The notes under the pieces were generated by a model. It was not told where the DNA came from, searched no databases, and was given only the letters and a program-made list of their open reading frames with translations. DNA of 43,233 nt, taken from Actinomycetes bacterium. Lineage in GTDB: Bacteria > Actinomycetota > Actinomycetes > Actinomycetales > Demequinaceae. The stretch lies in contig JAEYOR010000066.1 of the NCBI GenBank assembly GCA_023411615.1, positions 1 through 43,233 of the forward strand. The letters run 5' to 3'. Position 1 is the first letter of the stretch, and every line of letters starts with the position of its first letter. Of the stretch, positions 15,200 to 23,361 are shown one piece after another. The position numbers and the translations under genes are program-made.

Positions 15200-15961
15200 G
15201 TGAGTGAGCCGACGCCTGGCGCTGCCGAGCAGGCGCCACCCGTTTGCCCGCGGCACCCGGATCGTGTCAGTTACGTCCGGTGTCAGCGGTGCGAACGGCC
15301 CACCTGCCCGCAGTGTCAGGTGCCGGCTCCCGTGGGGGTGCTGTGCGTGGACTGTGCGCGGGCGGCCGACCAGGCGGCCCGGTCATCGCGCAACTCACTC
15401 GGCTTCAAACGCGGCGCGGCCAAGCCGTACCTCACGTACAGCCTCATCGCGGCGAATGCCCTGTTCTATCTATACGGCACGTCGATCGGCATGCGCGAAT
15501 GGCAGGTCAGGTACGGCTTTGCTCCGATCGTTGCGGACGAGTGGTACCGCTGGCTGACCTCAGGTTTTGTCCACGGCAGCCTCCTTCACATCGGCCTCAA
15601 CATGTTCATGCTGTTCCAGTTCGGAACACAGCTGGAGCAGGTCATCGGCCGCTGGCGTCTCGCTGCGGTCTATGGGCTGTCGCTTGTTGGCGGTTCGCTC
15701 TCGATCAACGTCCTCGGCGCCTCCAATCAGTTGCACGTGGGAGCGTCTGGTGCAATCTTCGGCCTCATCGCCGCTTTCGGGGTGCTGCTCTACAGGCTCA
15801 AACTGCCGTGGCAGTCGCTCGCGGGCACGGCAGGCATTTGGCTTGTCGCGGGATTCTTCATCCCAGGCATTTCCTGGCAGGGCCACTTGGGTGGCGCCGT
15901 CGCCGGTGGTGCGCTCATGGGCGTCATGGTCGCGATGCGCTCGGCTCGCCCGCGGCGTTGA
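15200..15961 (+). CDS. rhomboid-family intramembrane serine protease with N-terminal zinc ribbon
   Basis: This 253-residue integral membrane protease starts at GTG 15200. Residues 16-52 form a Cys/His-rich B-box-like ribbon (CPRHP, CQRC, CPQC, CVDC). The rhomboid domain follows with about six membrane helices. The catalytic pair is Ser183 in HVGASGAIFG and His229 in WQGHLGGAVAG, and Asn134 in HIGLNMFML helps form the oxyanion hole. The gene follows the cyclophilin by eight bases, and GAGGA in the end of that gene may serve as ribosome binding site. Substrates are unknown. The ribbon is common in the actinobacterial proteins of this locus. Confidence 0.92.
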   Translation: MSEPTPGAAEQAPPVCPRHPDRVSYVRCQRCERPTCPQCQVPAPVGVLCVDCARAADQAARSSRNSLGFKRGAAKPYLTYSLIAANALFYLYGTSIGMREWQVRYGFAPIVADEWYRWLTSGFVHGSLLHIGLNMFMLFQFGTQLEQVIGRWRLAAVYGLSLVGGSLSINVLGASNQLHVGASGAIFGLIAAFGVLLYRLKLPWQSLAGTAGIWLVAGFFIPGISWQGHLGGAVAGGALMGVMVAMRSARPRR

Positions 15962-15964
15962 TCC

Positions 15965-16015
15965 CGGCCCCAGCGTCGGCCGCCTCCCGCGCCAGCCCGG
16001 CCCCAGCGTCGGCCG
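15965..16015 (+). repeat. tandem hairpins with CCAGCGTC loop
   Basis: CGGCC-CCAGCGTC-GGCCG occurs at 15965-15982 and again at 15998-16015, inside a 21-base exact direct repeat with a 33-base period, just after the rhomboid stop. A third copy with a different stem follows DUF721 at 462-479. Confidence 0.75.
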
Positions 16016-16024
16016 CTGGAAATG

Positions 16025-16080
16025 ACAACGCTGTAGTTATCCCCCGTTGTGGAAAGACTTGGGGAGAACTACAGCGGTGT
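16025..16080. repeat. long imperfect inverted repeat between rhomboid and crgA
   Basis: CGCTGTAGTTATCCCC (16029-16044) and GGGGAGAACTACAGCG (16061-16076) pair with one A-G mismatch. The stem extends by three more pairs on the outside after another A-G mismatch, giving about 20 bp and a 16-base loop. It lies between convergent genes, so it may be a shared terminator, but it lacks T-runs. It is less GC-rich than its surroundings. Confidence 0.75.
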
Positions 16081-16103
16081 AACTCGACCGATGCGGGTGC
16101 GGT

Positions 16104-16349
16104 CTACTTCCAGCGAGTGAGCAGACCCATCGCGACCATCATGGCGCCAAAGCCGATCATCACGTTCCAGTAGCCCAACTGCAGCGGGAAATCGCGGCCC
16201 ATGATGTAGTACGTGACGATCCACAGCGTGCCGAGCACCAAGAGGGTGATGATGGTGGGCAGCAGCCAGTTGGGGTTCTCAGACTCCGGCTTGTGGAGCT
16301 TGCGCGGAACCTTGTAGGAGTCGCTCGAACGCTTCTTTGAGACGGCCAC
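16104..16349 (-). CDS. crgA: cell division protein CrgA
   Basis: CrgA is a small membrane protein of the actinobacterial divisome that interacts with FtsZ, FtsQ, FtsI and penicillin-binding proteins. I chose GTG 16349 (81 residues) because GGAGGG lies four bases upstream and the resulting start VSKKRSSDSYKVPRK is the typical basic N-terminus. Two membrane helices are visible (about residues 27-49 and 60-77) with the conserved PNWLLP before the first and LGYWNVMIGFGAM in the second. It lies next to the sortase and Ser/Thr kinase region as in other actinobacteria. Confidence 0.93.
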   Translation of the reverse strand: MAVSKKRSSDSYKVPRKLHKPESENPNWLLPTIITLLVLGTLWIVTYYIMGRDFPLQLGYWNVMIGFGAMMVAMGLLTRWK

Positions 16350-16481
16350 AATGCCCTCCAGGACTGACGGGTGATCGGTGGGCCTTTGCGGCCACCGCAA
16401 TGGGCTCTAGCGTACCGGCACCAACCGGGACAGCCCGTGCTTGATGACCTAGAGGGCACGCTCCCGTACCCTGGTGATCTC

Positions 16482-17315
16482 ATGAGCGCTCCGTCCCACC
16501 CCCGCGCTGACAGCGAGCAGCCTGCGCCTGCGCCCGTGCGCCGGGGCCGACGCTGGGCCATCGCTGGCACGGGCGTGCTGGGCGAGGTGCTCCTCACAGC
16601 GGGTGTCGTGCTTGGGCTCTATGTCGTGTGGCAGTTGTTCTACACAGACATCCTCTCGGCACGCACGCAGAACGCAGCGCTGGAGAACACTCACTTTGCC
16701 GAGGATGCGCACCTGCCACCGGTCACGGTGACCGACGGCGCAGTGGTCGCCGACGCTCCCGATGCGCCGATCGATCTCATTCCCGACACCCTCAAGGTGT
16801 ATTCGCCCGAGGGCGCGCCCATCAGTGCGGAGCCTGAGGCCCCGGAGACCTTTGGCCGTCTCTGGGTGCCGCGCTGGGGATCCGACTACGTGAAGCCGAT
16901 CTCTCAAGGAACGGACCGGCGGATCACTCTCGACTCGCTCGGCATCGGTCACTATCAGTCGACCGCGATGCCGGGGGAAGTGGGCAACTTCGCGCTTGCG
17001 GGACACCGCACGTCATACGGGAAGCCTTTTGCGGATATCGACGCCTTGGCGCCGGGCGACGCACTCATTGTGCAAACCGACGAGGCCTGGTTTGTGTATC
17101 GCGTGACCGAGAGCCAGATCGTCTTGCCGCATCAGGTTGAGGTCATCGCGCCCGTGCCGAACTCCCCGGGAGCGGCGCCCCAGAAAGCGTCGATCACGCT
17201 GACGACATGCCACCCGAAGTTCTCCGCTGCAAAGAGGTTTATTGTGCATGGGGAGCTCGAATACTGGGCTCCTACCGGTCACGGCTATCCGCAGGAGGTG
17301 TTTGAGCAACCATGA
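16482..17315 (+). CDS. class E sortase
   Basis: This transpeptidase anchors surface proteins to peptidoglycan. From ATG 16482 it is 277 residues: a short cytosolic N-terminus, a membrane anchor at about 26-50, a linker and the sortase domain. Catalytic residues are His175 (LAGHRTSYG), Cys243 (TLTTCHPKF) and Arg252 (AAKRFIVHG). The TLTTC signature and position next to pabA and the pknB block are typical of class E enzymes, which recognise LAXTG-like motifs; no such substrate is encoded in this window. The Shine-Dalgarno sequence is weak (GGTGAT), and TACCCT at 16467-16472 is a possible -10. It overlaps the next small gene by four bases. Confidence 0.92.
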   Translation: MSAPSHPRADSEQPAPAPVRRGRRWAIAGTGVLGEVLLTAGVVLGLYVVWQLFYTDILSARTQNAALENTHFAEDAHLPPVTVTDGAVVADAPDAPIDLIPDTLKVYSPEGAPISAEPEAPETFGRLWVPRWGSDYVKPISQGTDRRITLDSLGIGHYQSTAMPGEVGNFALAGHRTSYGKPFADIDALAPGDALIVQTDEAWFVYRVTESQIVLPHQVEVIAPVPNSPGAAPQKASITLTTCHPKFSAAKRFIVHGELEYWAPTGHGYPQEVFEQP

Positions 17316-17473
17316 TGTACTCCTGGCTGTGGCGGCACCTTCCGGGACCGACGTGGGCGCGCGTCACCATCGTGACCCTGTCCGTTGCGCTTGTGGTGTT
17401 GGCCCTCTTTGAATGGGTGTTCCCGTGGGTGTCCGAGATGTTGCCATATCAAGATCAGACGGTGGGTGAGTAA
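17312..17473 (+). CDS. 53-residue single-pass membrane protein
   Basis: This is a conserved small protein that I recall between the sortase and pabA in related actinobacteria; its function is unknown. The ATG at 17312 overlaps the sortase stop (ATGA), and AGGAGG at 17292-17297 is a good ribosome binding site; ATG 17315 is an alternative. The sequence has the basic start WRHLPGPTWARV, one membrane helix (TIVTLSVALVVLALFEWVF) and the tail SEMLPYQDQTVGE, probably outside the membrane. Its TAA overlaps the pabA ATG by one base, so sortase, this gene and pabA look translationally coupled. Confidence 0.85.
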   Translation: MMYSWLWRHLPGPTWARVTIVTLSVALVVLALFEWVFPWVSEMLPYQDQTVGE

Positions 17474-18096
17474 TGGCACGAATACTCGTGATCGACAACT
17501 ATGACTCGTTTGTTTACACGATTGTCGGTTACCTGCGGCAGATGGGCGCGGAGACCACAGTGGTGAGAAATGACGTGGTCGACCTGGACGAGGTGCCCCG
17601 CTACGACGGCGTGCTTGTATCGCCAGGTCCGGGTACCCCTGCCGCAGCGGGTGCGTCAATGGACGTCATTCGCACTTGCGCCGAACACGGGGTGCCGATG
17701 CTTGGGGTGTGCCTCGGTCACCAGGCGCTCGCCGAGGTCTTTGGCGGGGTCGTGTCCCACGCTCCCGAACTCATGCACGGCAAGACGAGCAAGGTCGAGC
17801 ATGACGGTGCTTCTGTGTTGGCCGGGCTGCCCTCACCGTTCACCGCAACGCGCTATCACTCCCTCGCGGTCGAGAATGCAACGGTCGCTGACGAGCTTGA
17901 GGTGACATGCGCGACCGCGAGCGGCGTCATCATGGGCCTGCAGCACAAGACCTTGCCGCTTACCGGAGTCCAATTCCACCCCGAGTCTGTGCTGACTGAG
18001 GGTGGTCACCGTCTGCTCGCCAACTGGCTCGAGGTATGCGGCATGCCCGATGCGGCAGGTCGCTCGGAAGGCTTGTCCCCGCTCGTCCGCCACTAA
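17473..18096 (+). CDS. pabA: glutamine amidotransferase subunit PabA/TrpG type
   Basis: This 207-residue class I glutamine amidotransferase supplies ammonia for aminodeoxychorismate (folate) or anthranilate (tryptophan) synthesis. The nucleophile is Cys80 in GVCLGHQA, and His169 and Glu171 in VQFHPESV complete the triad. PGPGTP forms the oxyanion strand. The chorismate-binding partner PabB/TrpE is not in the window, so the choice between folate and tryptophan pathways rests on the usual position of pabA near pknB. It starts at ATG 17473, overlapping the upstream stop. It is convergent with crtEb, and CCACC-GTCA-GGTGG at 18122-18135 forms a small hairpin at the junction. Confidence 0.88.
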   Translation: MARILVIDNYDSFVYTIVGYLRQMGAETTVVRNDVVDLDEVPRYDGVLVSPGPGTPAAAGASMDVIRTCAEHGVPMLGVCLGHQALAEVFGGVVSHAPELMHGKTSKVEHDGASVLAGLPSPFTATRYHSLAVENATVADELEVTCATASGVIMGLQHKTLPLTGVQFHPESVLTEGGHRLLANWLEVCGMPDAAGRSEGLSPLVRH

Positions 18097-18127
18097 AGCA
18101 GGCAACGCACCGTCAGGCAGACCACCG

Positions 18128-19003
18128 TCAGGTGGAGCGCCAGGAGACGATGATGAGCACGGTGACGAGGAACCCCACTGGCTGATTGAGCCACAGGAAG
18201 GTTCGCCATCCTCGGTTGGCTTGCTCGCACGTGGCATCGGTGATGCGCACAAAGCGCGCCACCGATGCGACATAAGCGAGTGGCAACACGGCCGCGAGCA
18301 CACCGGGCCACGGGAGCACGAGCAGCACGGCGCTCGCGGCCGCGTAGAGAACCACGGCGAACCACACGGTGGCTCGCGCGCCGATGACGGTGGCAACGGA
18401 GCCAATGCCGCCAGCACGATCCGCCCGCACATCCTGGACGGCCCCAAATGCATGCGAGGCCATGCCCCAGGCGATGAACGCCACCCAGACGGGCCACACG
18501 TCGCGAGCCACGAGCGATGTCTCCGTGAGAACAAGTGCGTAGAGCAGCGGTCCCACAAAGTGCATGGCGGAGGTGAGCGAATCGATAAATGGCCGTTCTT
18601 TGAATCGCAACAACGGCACCGAGTACGCGAGCACCCCGGCGACGACAAGCACCAACGTGAGCCGCGCGGCCCACGACCCTTGAGTGAGGAGCCAGGCCAT
18701 GAAAGGCACCACGGTGATGACGCTCGCCCACACAATCGCACGGTGAACGCGGTGGGCCTCGGCGCGGCTGCGGACCACGTCCCCCTCGATGCCACCCTTG
18801 CGCGGGTTCGCGAGGTCGGATTCGTAGTCGAAGACGTCGTTGATGCCGTACATGAGGAGGTTGTACGGGATGAGAAAGAAGAGGCTGCCCACCACCAAAC
18901 GGGCATCAACCTCGCGGGTGATGAGCAGATATGCGGCAGCGAAGGGAAAGGCGGTGTTGATCCAGCTGACGGGCCGTGAGGCCTTGAGGACGCGCATGAT
19001 CAT
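18128..19003 (-). CDS. crtEb: lycopene elongase, UbiA family prenyltransferase
   Basis: This membrane prenyltransferase adds C5 units to lycopene to give C50 flavuxanthin-type products. The start at 19003 (291 residues) overlaps the crtYf stop as ATGA; a longer reading starts inside crtYf. The two Asp-rich UbiA motifs are NDVFDYESD (residues 55-63) and DVRADRAGG, with about eight membrane helices and KASRPVSWINTAFPF at the N-terminus. It is the last gene of the carotenoid set, the same order as crtYe-crtYf-crtEb in Corynebacterium glutamicum. No glycosyltransferase follows, so the product is probably not glycosylated by a clustered enzyme. Confidence 0.9.
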   Translation of the reverse strand: MIMRVLKASRPVSWINTAFPFAAAYLLITREVDARLVVGSLFFLIPYNLLMYGINDVFDYESDLANPRKGGIEGDVVRSRAEAHRVHRAIVWASVITVVPFMAWLLTQGSWAARLTLVLVVAGVLAYSVPLLRFKERPFIDSLTSAMHFVGPLLYALVLTETSLVARDVWPVWVAFIAWGMASHAFGAVQDVRADRAGGIGSVATVIGARATVWFAVVLYAAASAVLLVLPWPGVLAAVLPLAYVASVARFVRITDATCEQANRGWRTFLWLNQPVGFLVTVLIIVSWRST

Positions 19004-19311
19004 TGCTGGGCCCCGGTGTCTCGTGGCGCAAGGCGCGCCAACCACGTCCACATCGCTGGCACGAGGAGCACCGCGCCCACCGCATACGCGAGATCCTCAA
19101 TGGGGGCGATGGGCATGCGCACCCCGGAGATGAGCGACTCGTCGTAGTCGACAATCCCCGTACCCACGATGAGGTTGTCGAACACCACGGTGAGCACAAG
19201 CAACACGAGACCAGTCAAGGCGAGAGGCCGCACACCCAGCCCGCGCAGCGTCCGCCACGTGATCGCCGCCAGGCCAGCAAGCACCGCCACCGACAGCACG
19301 ACGTACGTCAC
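19000..19311 (-). CDS. crtYf: C50 carotenoid cyclase subunit
   Basis: This 103-residue membrane protein is one half of the heterodimeric lycopene/C50 carotenoid cyclase. It has three predicted helices and the family motif PIAPIEDLAYAVGAVLL. It starts at GTG 19311, four bases inside the end of the preceding gene, behind GGGAGGTG, and its stop overlaps crtEb. Together with CrtYe it cyclises the ends of flavuxanthin. Whether the rings are epsilon, gamma or beta cannot be read from the sequence; the symbol follows the Corynebacterium order. Confidence 0.85.
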   Translation of the reverse strand: MTYVVLSVAVLAGLAAITWRTLRGLGVRPLALTGLVLLVLTVVFDNLIVGTGIVDYDESLISGVRMPIAPIEDLAYAVGAVLLVPAMWTWLARLAPRDTGAQQ

Positions 19312-19655
19312 GCGGCACCTCCCGCTTGCGCGCGCGCCGCGCCGCCAGCCGTCCGACGCCGGGCGAAGGCGAGGTAGAGCAAGAGGGTTTGGTAGGTGAG
19401 GAGGATGAGGAAGAACACCTCTTCAATCGGCACCTCGGGAGCAATGACCAGACCGCTCAGGTAGGGCGCATCGCCAACGAAGAAGATCCCAAGCCCCACT
19501 CCCACGAGATCCCACACGAGAAAGAACGCCACCGCAACGCCTACGGTCGCTGCAGTTCGGACGGGCTCAGCAAACAGCGCGACTCGGTAGCGGAAGTCGA
19601 GCGCGGCAAGCCCGGCGATCGACACGAGGAGCGCCGCGAGATAAGCGAATGTCAT
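19308..19655 (-). CDS. crtYe: C50 carotenoid cyclase subunit
   Basis: This 115-residue membrane protein is the other half of the cyclase. It has about three helices and the conserved acidic motif PEVPIEEVFFLILLTYQTLLLY. It starts at ATG 19655, overlapping the crtI stop by four bases with GAGGAGG upstream, and ends in an Ala/Gly-rich tail that overlaps the crtYf start. The four-base overlaps along the whole set suggest coupled translation and balanced subunit amounts. Confidence 0.87.
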   Translation of the reverse strand: MTFAYLAALLVSIAGLAALDFRYRVALFAEPVRTAATVGVAVAFFLVWDLVGVGLGIFFVGDAPYLSGLVIAPEVPIEEVFFLILLTYQTLLLYLAFARRRTAGGAARAQAGGAA

Positions 19656-21292
19656 CGTCGTCGGCCTCCTCGGGCGATTTCTCCCAGCACGTCAGCACGG
19701 GATGATCGCGCGAGAAATCCTTCAGGTGCCGGGGTCGGCAGGGGTCCCGCCGACGTTGACCCAAGCAGTCGCTTGGCCACCAGTTCTGCCGAGATGAGGC
19801 AGATCGGCATGCCGATTCCCGGCAGGGTGGACGAGCCGACATACAAGAGGTTTCGCACCACCTTTGATGCGTTGCCCGGACGGAAAATTGCCGACTGACG
19901 CAAGGTGTGTTCGAGGCCGAGAGCCGATCCCTTCCACGCGGAGATCTCGCGAGCGTAGTCAGCTGGCGTGGTGACACCGTGAATGGTGAGGCGGTCCATG
20001 AGGTCGGGCACGCCGGCCCACGCCCCTGCCTGGTGGAGGTATCGCTCCGCGTAACCACGCATCTGCGCGCGCGACTCGTCGGTAGCGCCGAGTGTTGCGT
20101 CGGCCGGGAAAGGGACAAGCATGACGAGGTTCTCATGCCCTTCCGGTGCCGCGCCCGGATCGGTCGCGGTGACCCGCGAGACATAGACGGACGCCGGAAA
20201 GGGGGGTTCGAGTTGCCCGTCGCCCACGATCTGCGCGAAGTTGCGAGACCAGTCCCGCGTGAAGAACAACGTGTGGTGGGCCAGTTCGGGAAGCCTCCCG
20301 CGCACTCCGGCGAACACAAGAAGTGCGCTCACGCCAGGCTGGCGTTTGGTCCACCGCTCTTCGGGCTGCCACTGATGTTCCCGCGACAGCAGTTCGGTCT
20401 CCGTGTGGTGCATGTCCGCACCGGAGACAACGAGATCGGCGGCAACCATCTCACCGTGTGACAACTCAACGCCCTGGGCGAGATCGTCATCGTCAACAAC
20501 AATCCGCGTCACGTCAGCGTTGGTGCGAATATCGACCCCATGCGCAACGGCCACTCGCTCGAGAGCCCGAATCACCTGGTACATGCCTCCGCGGGGATAT
20601 CGCACGCCATCGGTGAGGTCGAGGTGAGACATAAGCGAGAAGAGGCTCGGAGCACGCTCCGGCGACGAGCCGAGGAACACCGCATGGAAGCCAAGAACCT
20701 TGCGCAGCCGCTCGTCACGCACCTGCCGCGCCACTTTGGACCCGAGCGAGCGGGTGAGGAGGGTGGAGAGCCGCGGCAAGCCGCGCAGCACGCGCCGATC
20801 GACGACGCGGTCGGGCCGTTCGAAGGTCGTGTAGAGGAAGCGGTCGAGCGCCAAGTGATACAGCTCGGCTGACTCGGCCGCGTAGCGTCGCATCGCGTCG
20901 CCGTCGCCGGGGGACAGCTCATTGAAGTGCGCATAGTTTGCGTCAGGGTCCGCGACCACGTCGAGCATGTCGCCTGGTCCGTTGGGGTCGTCACCCTCGA
21001 AGTAGATCCGGTAACGGGGATCGAGTTCGATGAGGTCGAGCTCGGCTTCCGTCGACGTGCCCATGAGCGCGAAGTACTGATCGAAGGCCTCGCGCATGAG
21101 GTACCACGAGGGCCCCGTGTCCCAGCGGAAGCCATCGTGCTCGAACAGGCCAGCTCGACCGCCCACCTGGCCGTGCCGTTCGAGCAACGTGACACTCGCG
21201 CCACCGCGAGCCAGGAGACCCGCTGTTGCGAGCCCGCCAACCCCACCCCCGATGACAACAACGCGCGGCCCCGAGCCGTCCCGCCTGCTCAC
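19652..21292 (-). CDS. crtI: phytoene desaturase
   Basis: This 546-residue FAD-dependent CrtI-type desaturase converts phytoene to lycopene in four steps. The dinucleotide-binding site VVVIGGGVGGLATAGLLARG is at the N-terminus. The C-terminal signature LLYVGSSTLPGIGMPICLISAELVAKRLL is intact, as is DTGPSWYLM. The start is GTG 21292 with AGGA upstream, 10 bases after the crtB stop. The last 30 residues are Arg-rich and probably disordered. It lies between crtB and crtYe as expected for C50 carotenoid clusters. Confidence 0.95.
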   Translation of the reverse strand: MSRRDGSGPRVVVIGGGVGGLATAGLLARGGASVTLLERHGQVGGRAGLFEHDGFRWDTGPSWYLMREAFDQYFALMGTSTEAELDLIELDPRYRIYFEGDDPNGPGDMLDVVADPDANYAHFNELSPGDGDAMRRYAAESAELYHLALDRFLYTTFERPDRVVDRRVLRGLPRLSTLLTRSLGSKVARQVRDERLRKVLGFHAVFLGSSPERAPSLFSLMSHLDLTDGVRYPRGGMYQVIRALERVAVAHGVDIRTNADVTRIVVDDDDLAQGVELSHGEMVAADLVVSGADMHHTETELLSREHQWQPEERWTKRQPGVSALLVFAGVRGRLPELAHHTLFFTRDWSRNFAQIVGDGQLEPPFPASVYVSRVTATDPGAAPEGHENLVMLVPFPADATLGATDESRAQMRGYAERYLHQAGAWAGVPDLMDRLTIHGVTTPADYAREISAWKGSALGLEHTLRQSAIFRPGNASKVVRNLLYVGSSTLPGIGMPICLISAELVAKRLLGSTSAGPLPTPAPEGFLARSSRADVLGEIARGGRRR

Positions 21293-21302
21293 AGTTGCGT
21301 CC

Positions 21303-22211
21303 TCATGCGGTTCTCCTCAACGACCTCACCCCAGGGAACGCATTGCGCACCGCATAGGCGAACTTCACAGGGTTGGCGACTCTGATGCGCGCCGCGACAA
21401 GCCGCTGCGCTGGAGTGTGGGCGATCTTGGACAGCAAGTGCCGGTAGATGTCCACCGTTGTCGTCACGGCGATGCGAGCGCGGGACGGCAGCGCAGGCAA
21501 GCATGCTTCTGCCGCATTGATATCGAGGCGCGCATCTTCGACAAGTTCAGCGAGCTTGGCATCGTCCAAGGTCGCGGCGGTCACGCCGGGGAAGTACGAA
21601 CGCCCAAGCGTCCCGTCATCGTCGGCAAGGTCACGCAAGAAGTTGATCTTTTGATACGCCGCACCAAGGCGGCGCGCACCCTCACGGGTCTCATCTGGAA
21701 TGTCGCCCGGGCCCTCCGGCGTCGCAAGAAACGCAGCGAGGCACATTTCGCCCACCACCTCGGCAGAACCAAAGACATACCGGTCAAAGCTTGCTTGGGT
21801 GTGGTCGCAGGTGTCCAGATCAGTGCGCATCGAGCAAAAGAAGGGCTCCGTCTGATCGCGGCCAATCCCCACTTCTCGCGCCGTCAGCCCAAATGCGTGT
21901 GCAACGAGATTGGTGGAGAAGTGGCCTTCCATTGCGGCATGGACATCCCGCTCGAATCGGTCGAGTTGCTCACGCGCGTCTTCCCCCCGATACGTGTCGA
22001 CAATCTCGTCGGCAACGCGAACCATCGCGTAAATGCTCGTAATGTGCGTGCGGGTCCTGCGATCAAGGAGCCGTGCTCCTAGGCCGAACGACGTTGAGTA
22101 CCGTGCGATGACTTGCGCCGCCGCATCGCGCGCAGTGTCGTCATAGAGCGCGAGTGATGTCGCATTGTCGTGATCGCGAACCTTATGGTCGCCTCCGCGA
22201 CGGGTGCTCAC
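21303..22211 (-). CDS. crtB: phytoene synthase
   Basis: This 302-residue squalene/phytoene synthase condenses two geranylgeranyl diphosphates to phytoene. The first Asp-rich motif is in AMVRVADEIVD, the second in YQKINFLRDLADD, and YVFGSAEVVGEMC is the family signature. It starts at GTG 22211, overlapping the crtE stop as GTGA. The first 15 residues are polar and variable. Confidence 0.95.
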   Translation of the reverse strand: MSTRRGGDHKVRDHDNATSLALYDDTARDAAAQVIARYSTSFGLGARLLDRRTRTHITSIYAMVRVADEIVDTYRGEDAREQLDRFERDVHAAMEGHFSTNLVAHAFGLTAREVGIGRDQTEPFFCSMRTDLDTCDHTQASFDRYVFGSAEVVGEMCLAAFLATPEGPGDIPDETREGARRLGAAYQKINFLRDLADDDGTLGRSYFPGVTAATLDDAKLAELVEDARLDINAAEACLPALPSRARIAVTTTVDIYRHLLSKIAHTPAQRLVAARIRVANPVKFAYAVRNAFPGVRSLRRTA

Positions 22212-23347
22212 GATGTGCGCTCCTCAAGCCAGTCGATGAGCTCGATCAGATATCCCGACAAAGGCGCAGCAACCCGCTCCTGCGCAATGCGCCTTGCCGT
22301 GCGGGCGTGCTGACGCGCGACTTTCAAGGCCCGGCTGCGGGCGCCCGACGCTTCGAGCACCTCGCGCACGGCGGCGGCAGCGGCCTCGTCAAGGTCAGGA
22401 TTGCCGACGGCATTTGTCAGGGCATCTCTTCCCGCAGCGTCGGCCATGTGGAATCCCAAGCGCAACAGTTCTGTGCGCTTGCCCTCGCGCAGATCGGACA
22501 GCACCGACTTGCCCGTGACGGCGGGGTCGCCAAAGACGCCAAGATCATCGTCAACAAGTTGGAAGGACAAGCCAAGGGACGCGCCGATGCGCTCGAGGTG
22601 GGTGACCATCGTCGGATCTGCGCCGGCAAGCTGAGCACCAGCGCGTAGCGGAACAACGCACGAGTACGTCGCGGTCTTGAGTTCCGCCACGAGCAGCGAG
22701 TTCGCCTCAGTGGGTTCGATGAGATCGCCATACATATCGAGCAACTCGCCCGCGATGGTGGTGCGGATCGCTCGCGTCACGAGGTCGAGGCACGCCAAAC
22801 GGTGGTGGGCGGGCAGGGTAGCGCGTGAAATGAGGTCATACGCCGACGCAAGAGCGAGGTCTCCTCCGAGCAGCGCCGCCGCAAGGACGTGGTCGTCGAC
22901 GCGCTGCGGGCTGAGCGGGCTGCCGTCGAGCTCTGCCCTGCGAAGGCCCGCCACGTTGAGCCTGCCTCGGCGCACCTCATCGTGGTCGAGCACATCGTCG
23001 TGGATGAGCATCGCGATGTGAAGCATCTCCATTGCGGCCGCGACGGGCAGGATCGCCTCGTCATCGTCGCCGCCGAGCCCGGCGTAGGCCGCAAGAGTCA
23101 GTGATGGCCGAAGGTTCTTGCCGCCACCCACCTGCTGGCCGATTGACTGCCACAGGTTGCGGTAGTCGGCCCCGGCGGAGGGAAGCTCTCCCATCGCTGT
23201 GGTGATGTGGTCATCGAGGGTCTCGAGCACAGCCTCGAGCCGGGCATTCACGTAGTCACGCAGCCCTGCGGAAGTGAGCAATCCGTTCATGGTGCCTGGT
23301 AGGACACCGCGCGGCCGCCACTCATTCCCGCGCGGTGCTCCAGACAT
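22208..23347 (-). CDS. crtE: geranylgeranyl diphosphate synthase
   Basis: This 379-residue trans-isoprenyl diphosphate synthase makes the C20 precursor for phytoene. The first Asp-rich motif is LIHDDVLDHD (Asp117, Asp118, Asp121) and the second is QLVDDDLGVFGD (from Asp266). GGGKNLRPSL binds diphosphate. The start at ATG 23347 has CAGGTGAG directly upstream; ATG 23290 is a possible shorter start. Only 14 bases separate it from the pknB stop on the same strand, with no room for a promoter there, so it is probably transcribed from within or upstream of pknB. Confidence 0.93.
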   Translation of the reverse strand: MSGAPRGNEWRPRGVLPGTMNGLLTSAGLRDYVNARLEAVLETLDDHITTAMGELPSAGADYRNLWQSIGQQVGGGKNLRPSLTLAAYAGLGGDDDEAILPVAAAMEMLHIAMLIHDDVLDHDEVRRGRLNVAGLRRAELDGSPLSPQRVDDHVLAAALLGGDLALASAYDLISRATLPAHHRLACLDLVTRAIRTTIAGELLDMYGDLIEPTEANSLLVAELKTATYSCVVPLRAGAQLAGADPTMVTHLERIGASLGLSFQLVDDDLGVFGDPAVTGKSVLSDLREGKRTELLRLGFHMADAAGRDALTNAVGNPDLDEAAAAAVREVLEASGARSRALKVARQHARTARRIAQERVAAPLSGYLIELIDWLEERTS

Positions 23348-23361
23348 CTCACCTGCCTTGT

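Noticed and set aside
15963..16016. CRISPR-like repeat pair after rhomboid
   Set aside because: Only two 21-base copies with a short spacer, no further units and no cas genes; better described as tandem hairpins.
16045..16060. DnaA boxes in the loop of the inverted repeat near crgA
   Set aside because: TTATCCCCC and TTGTGGAAA each differ from the consensus at one or two key positions, and a replication origin would be expected near dnaA, to the left of this window.
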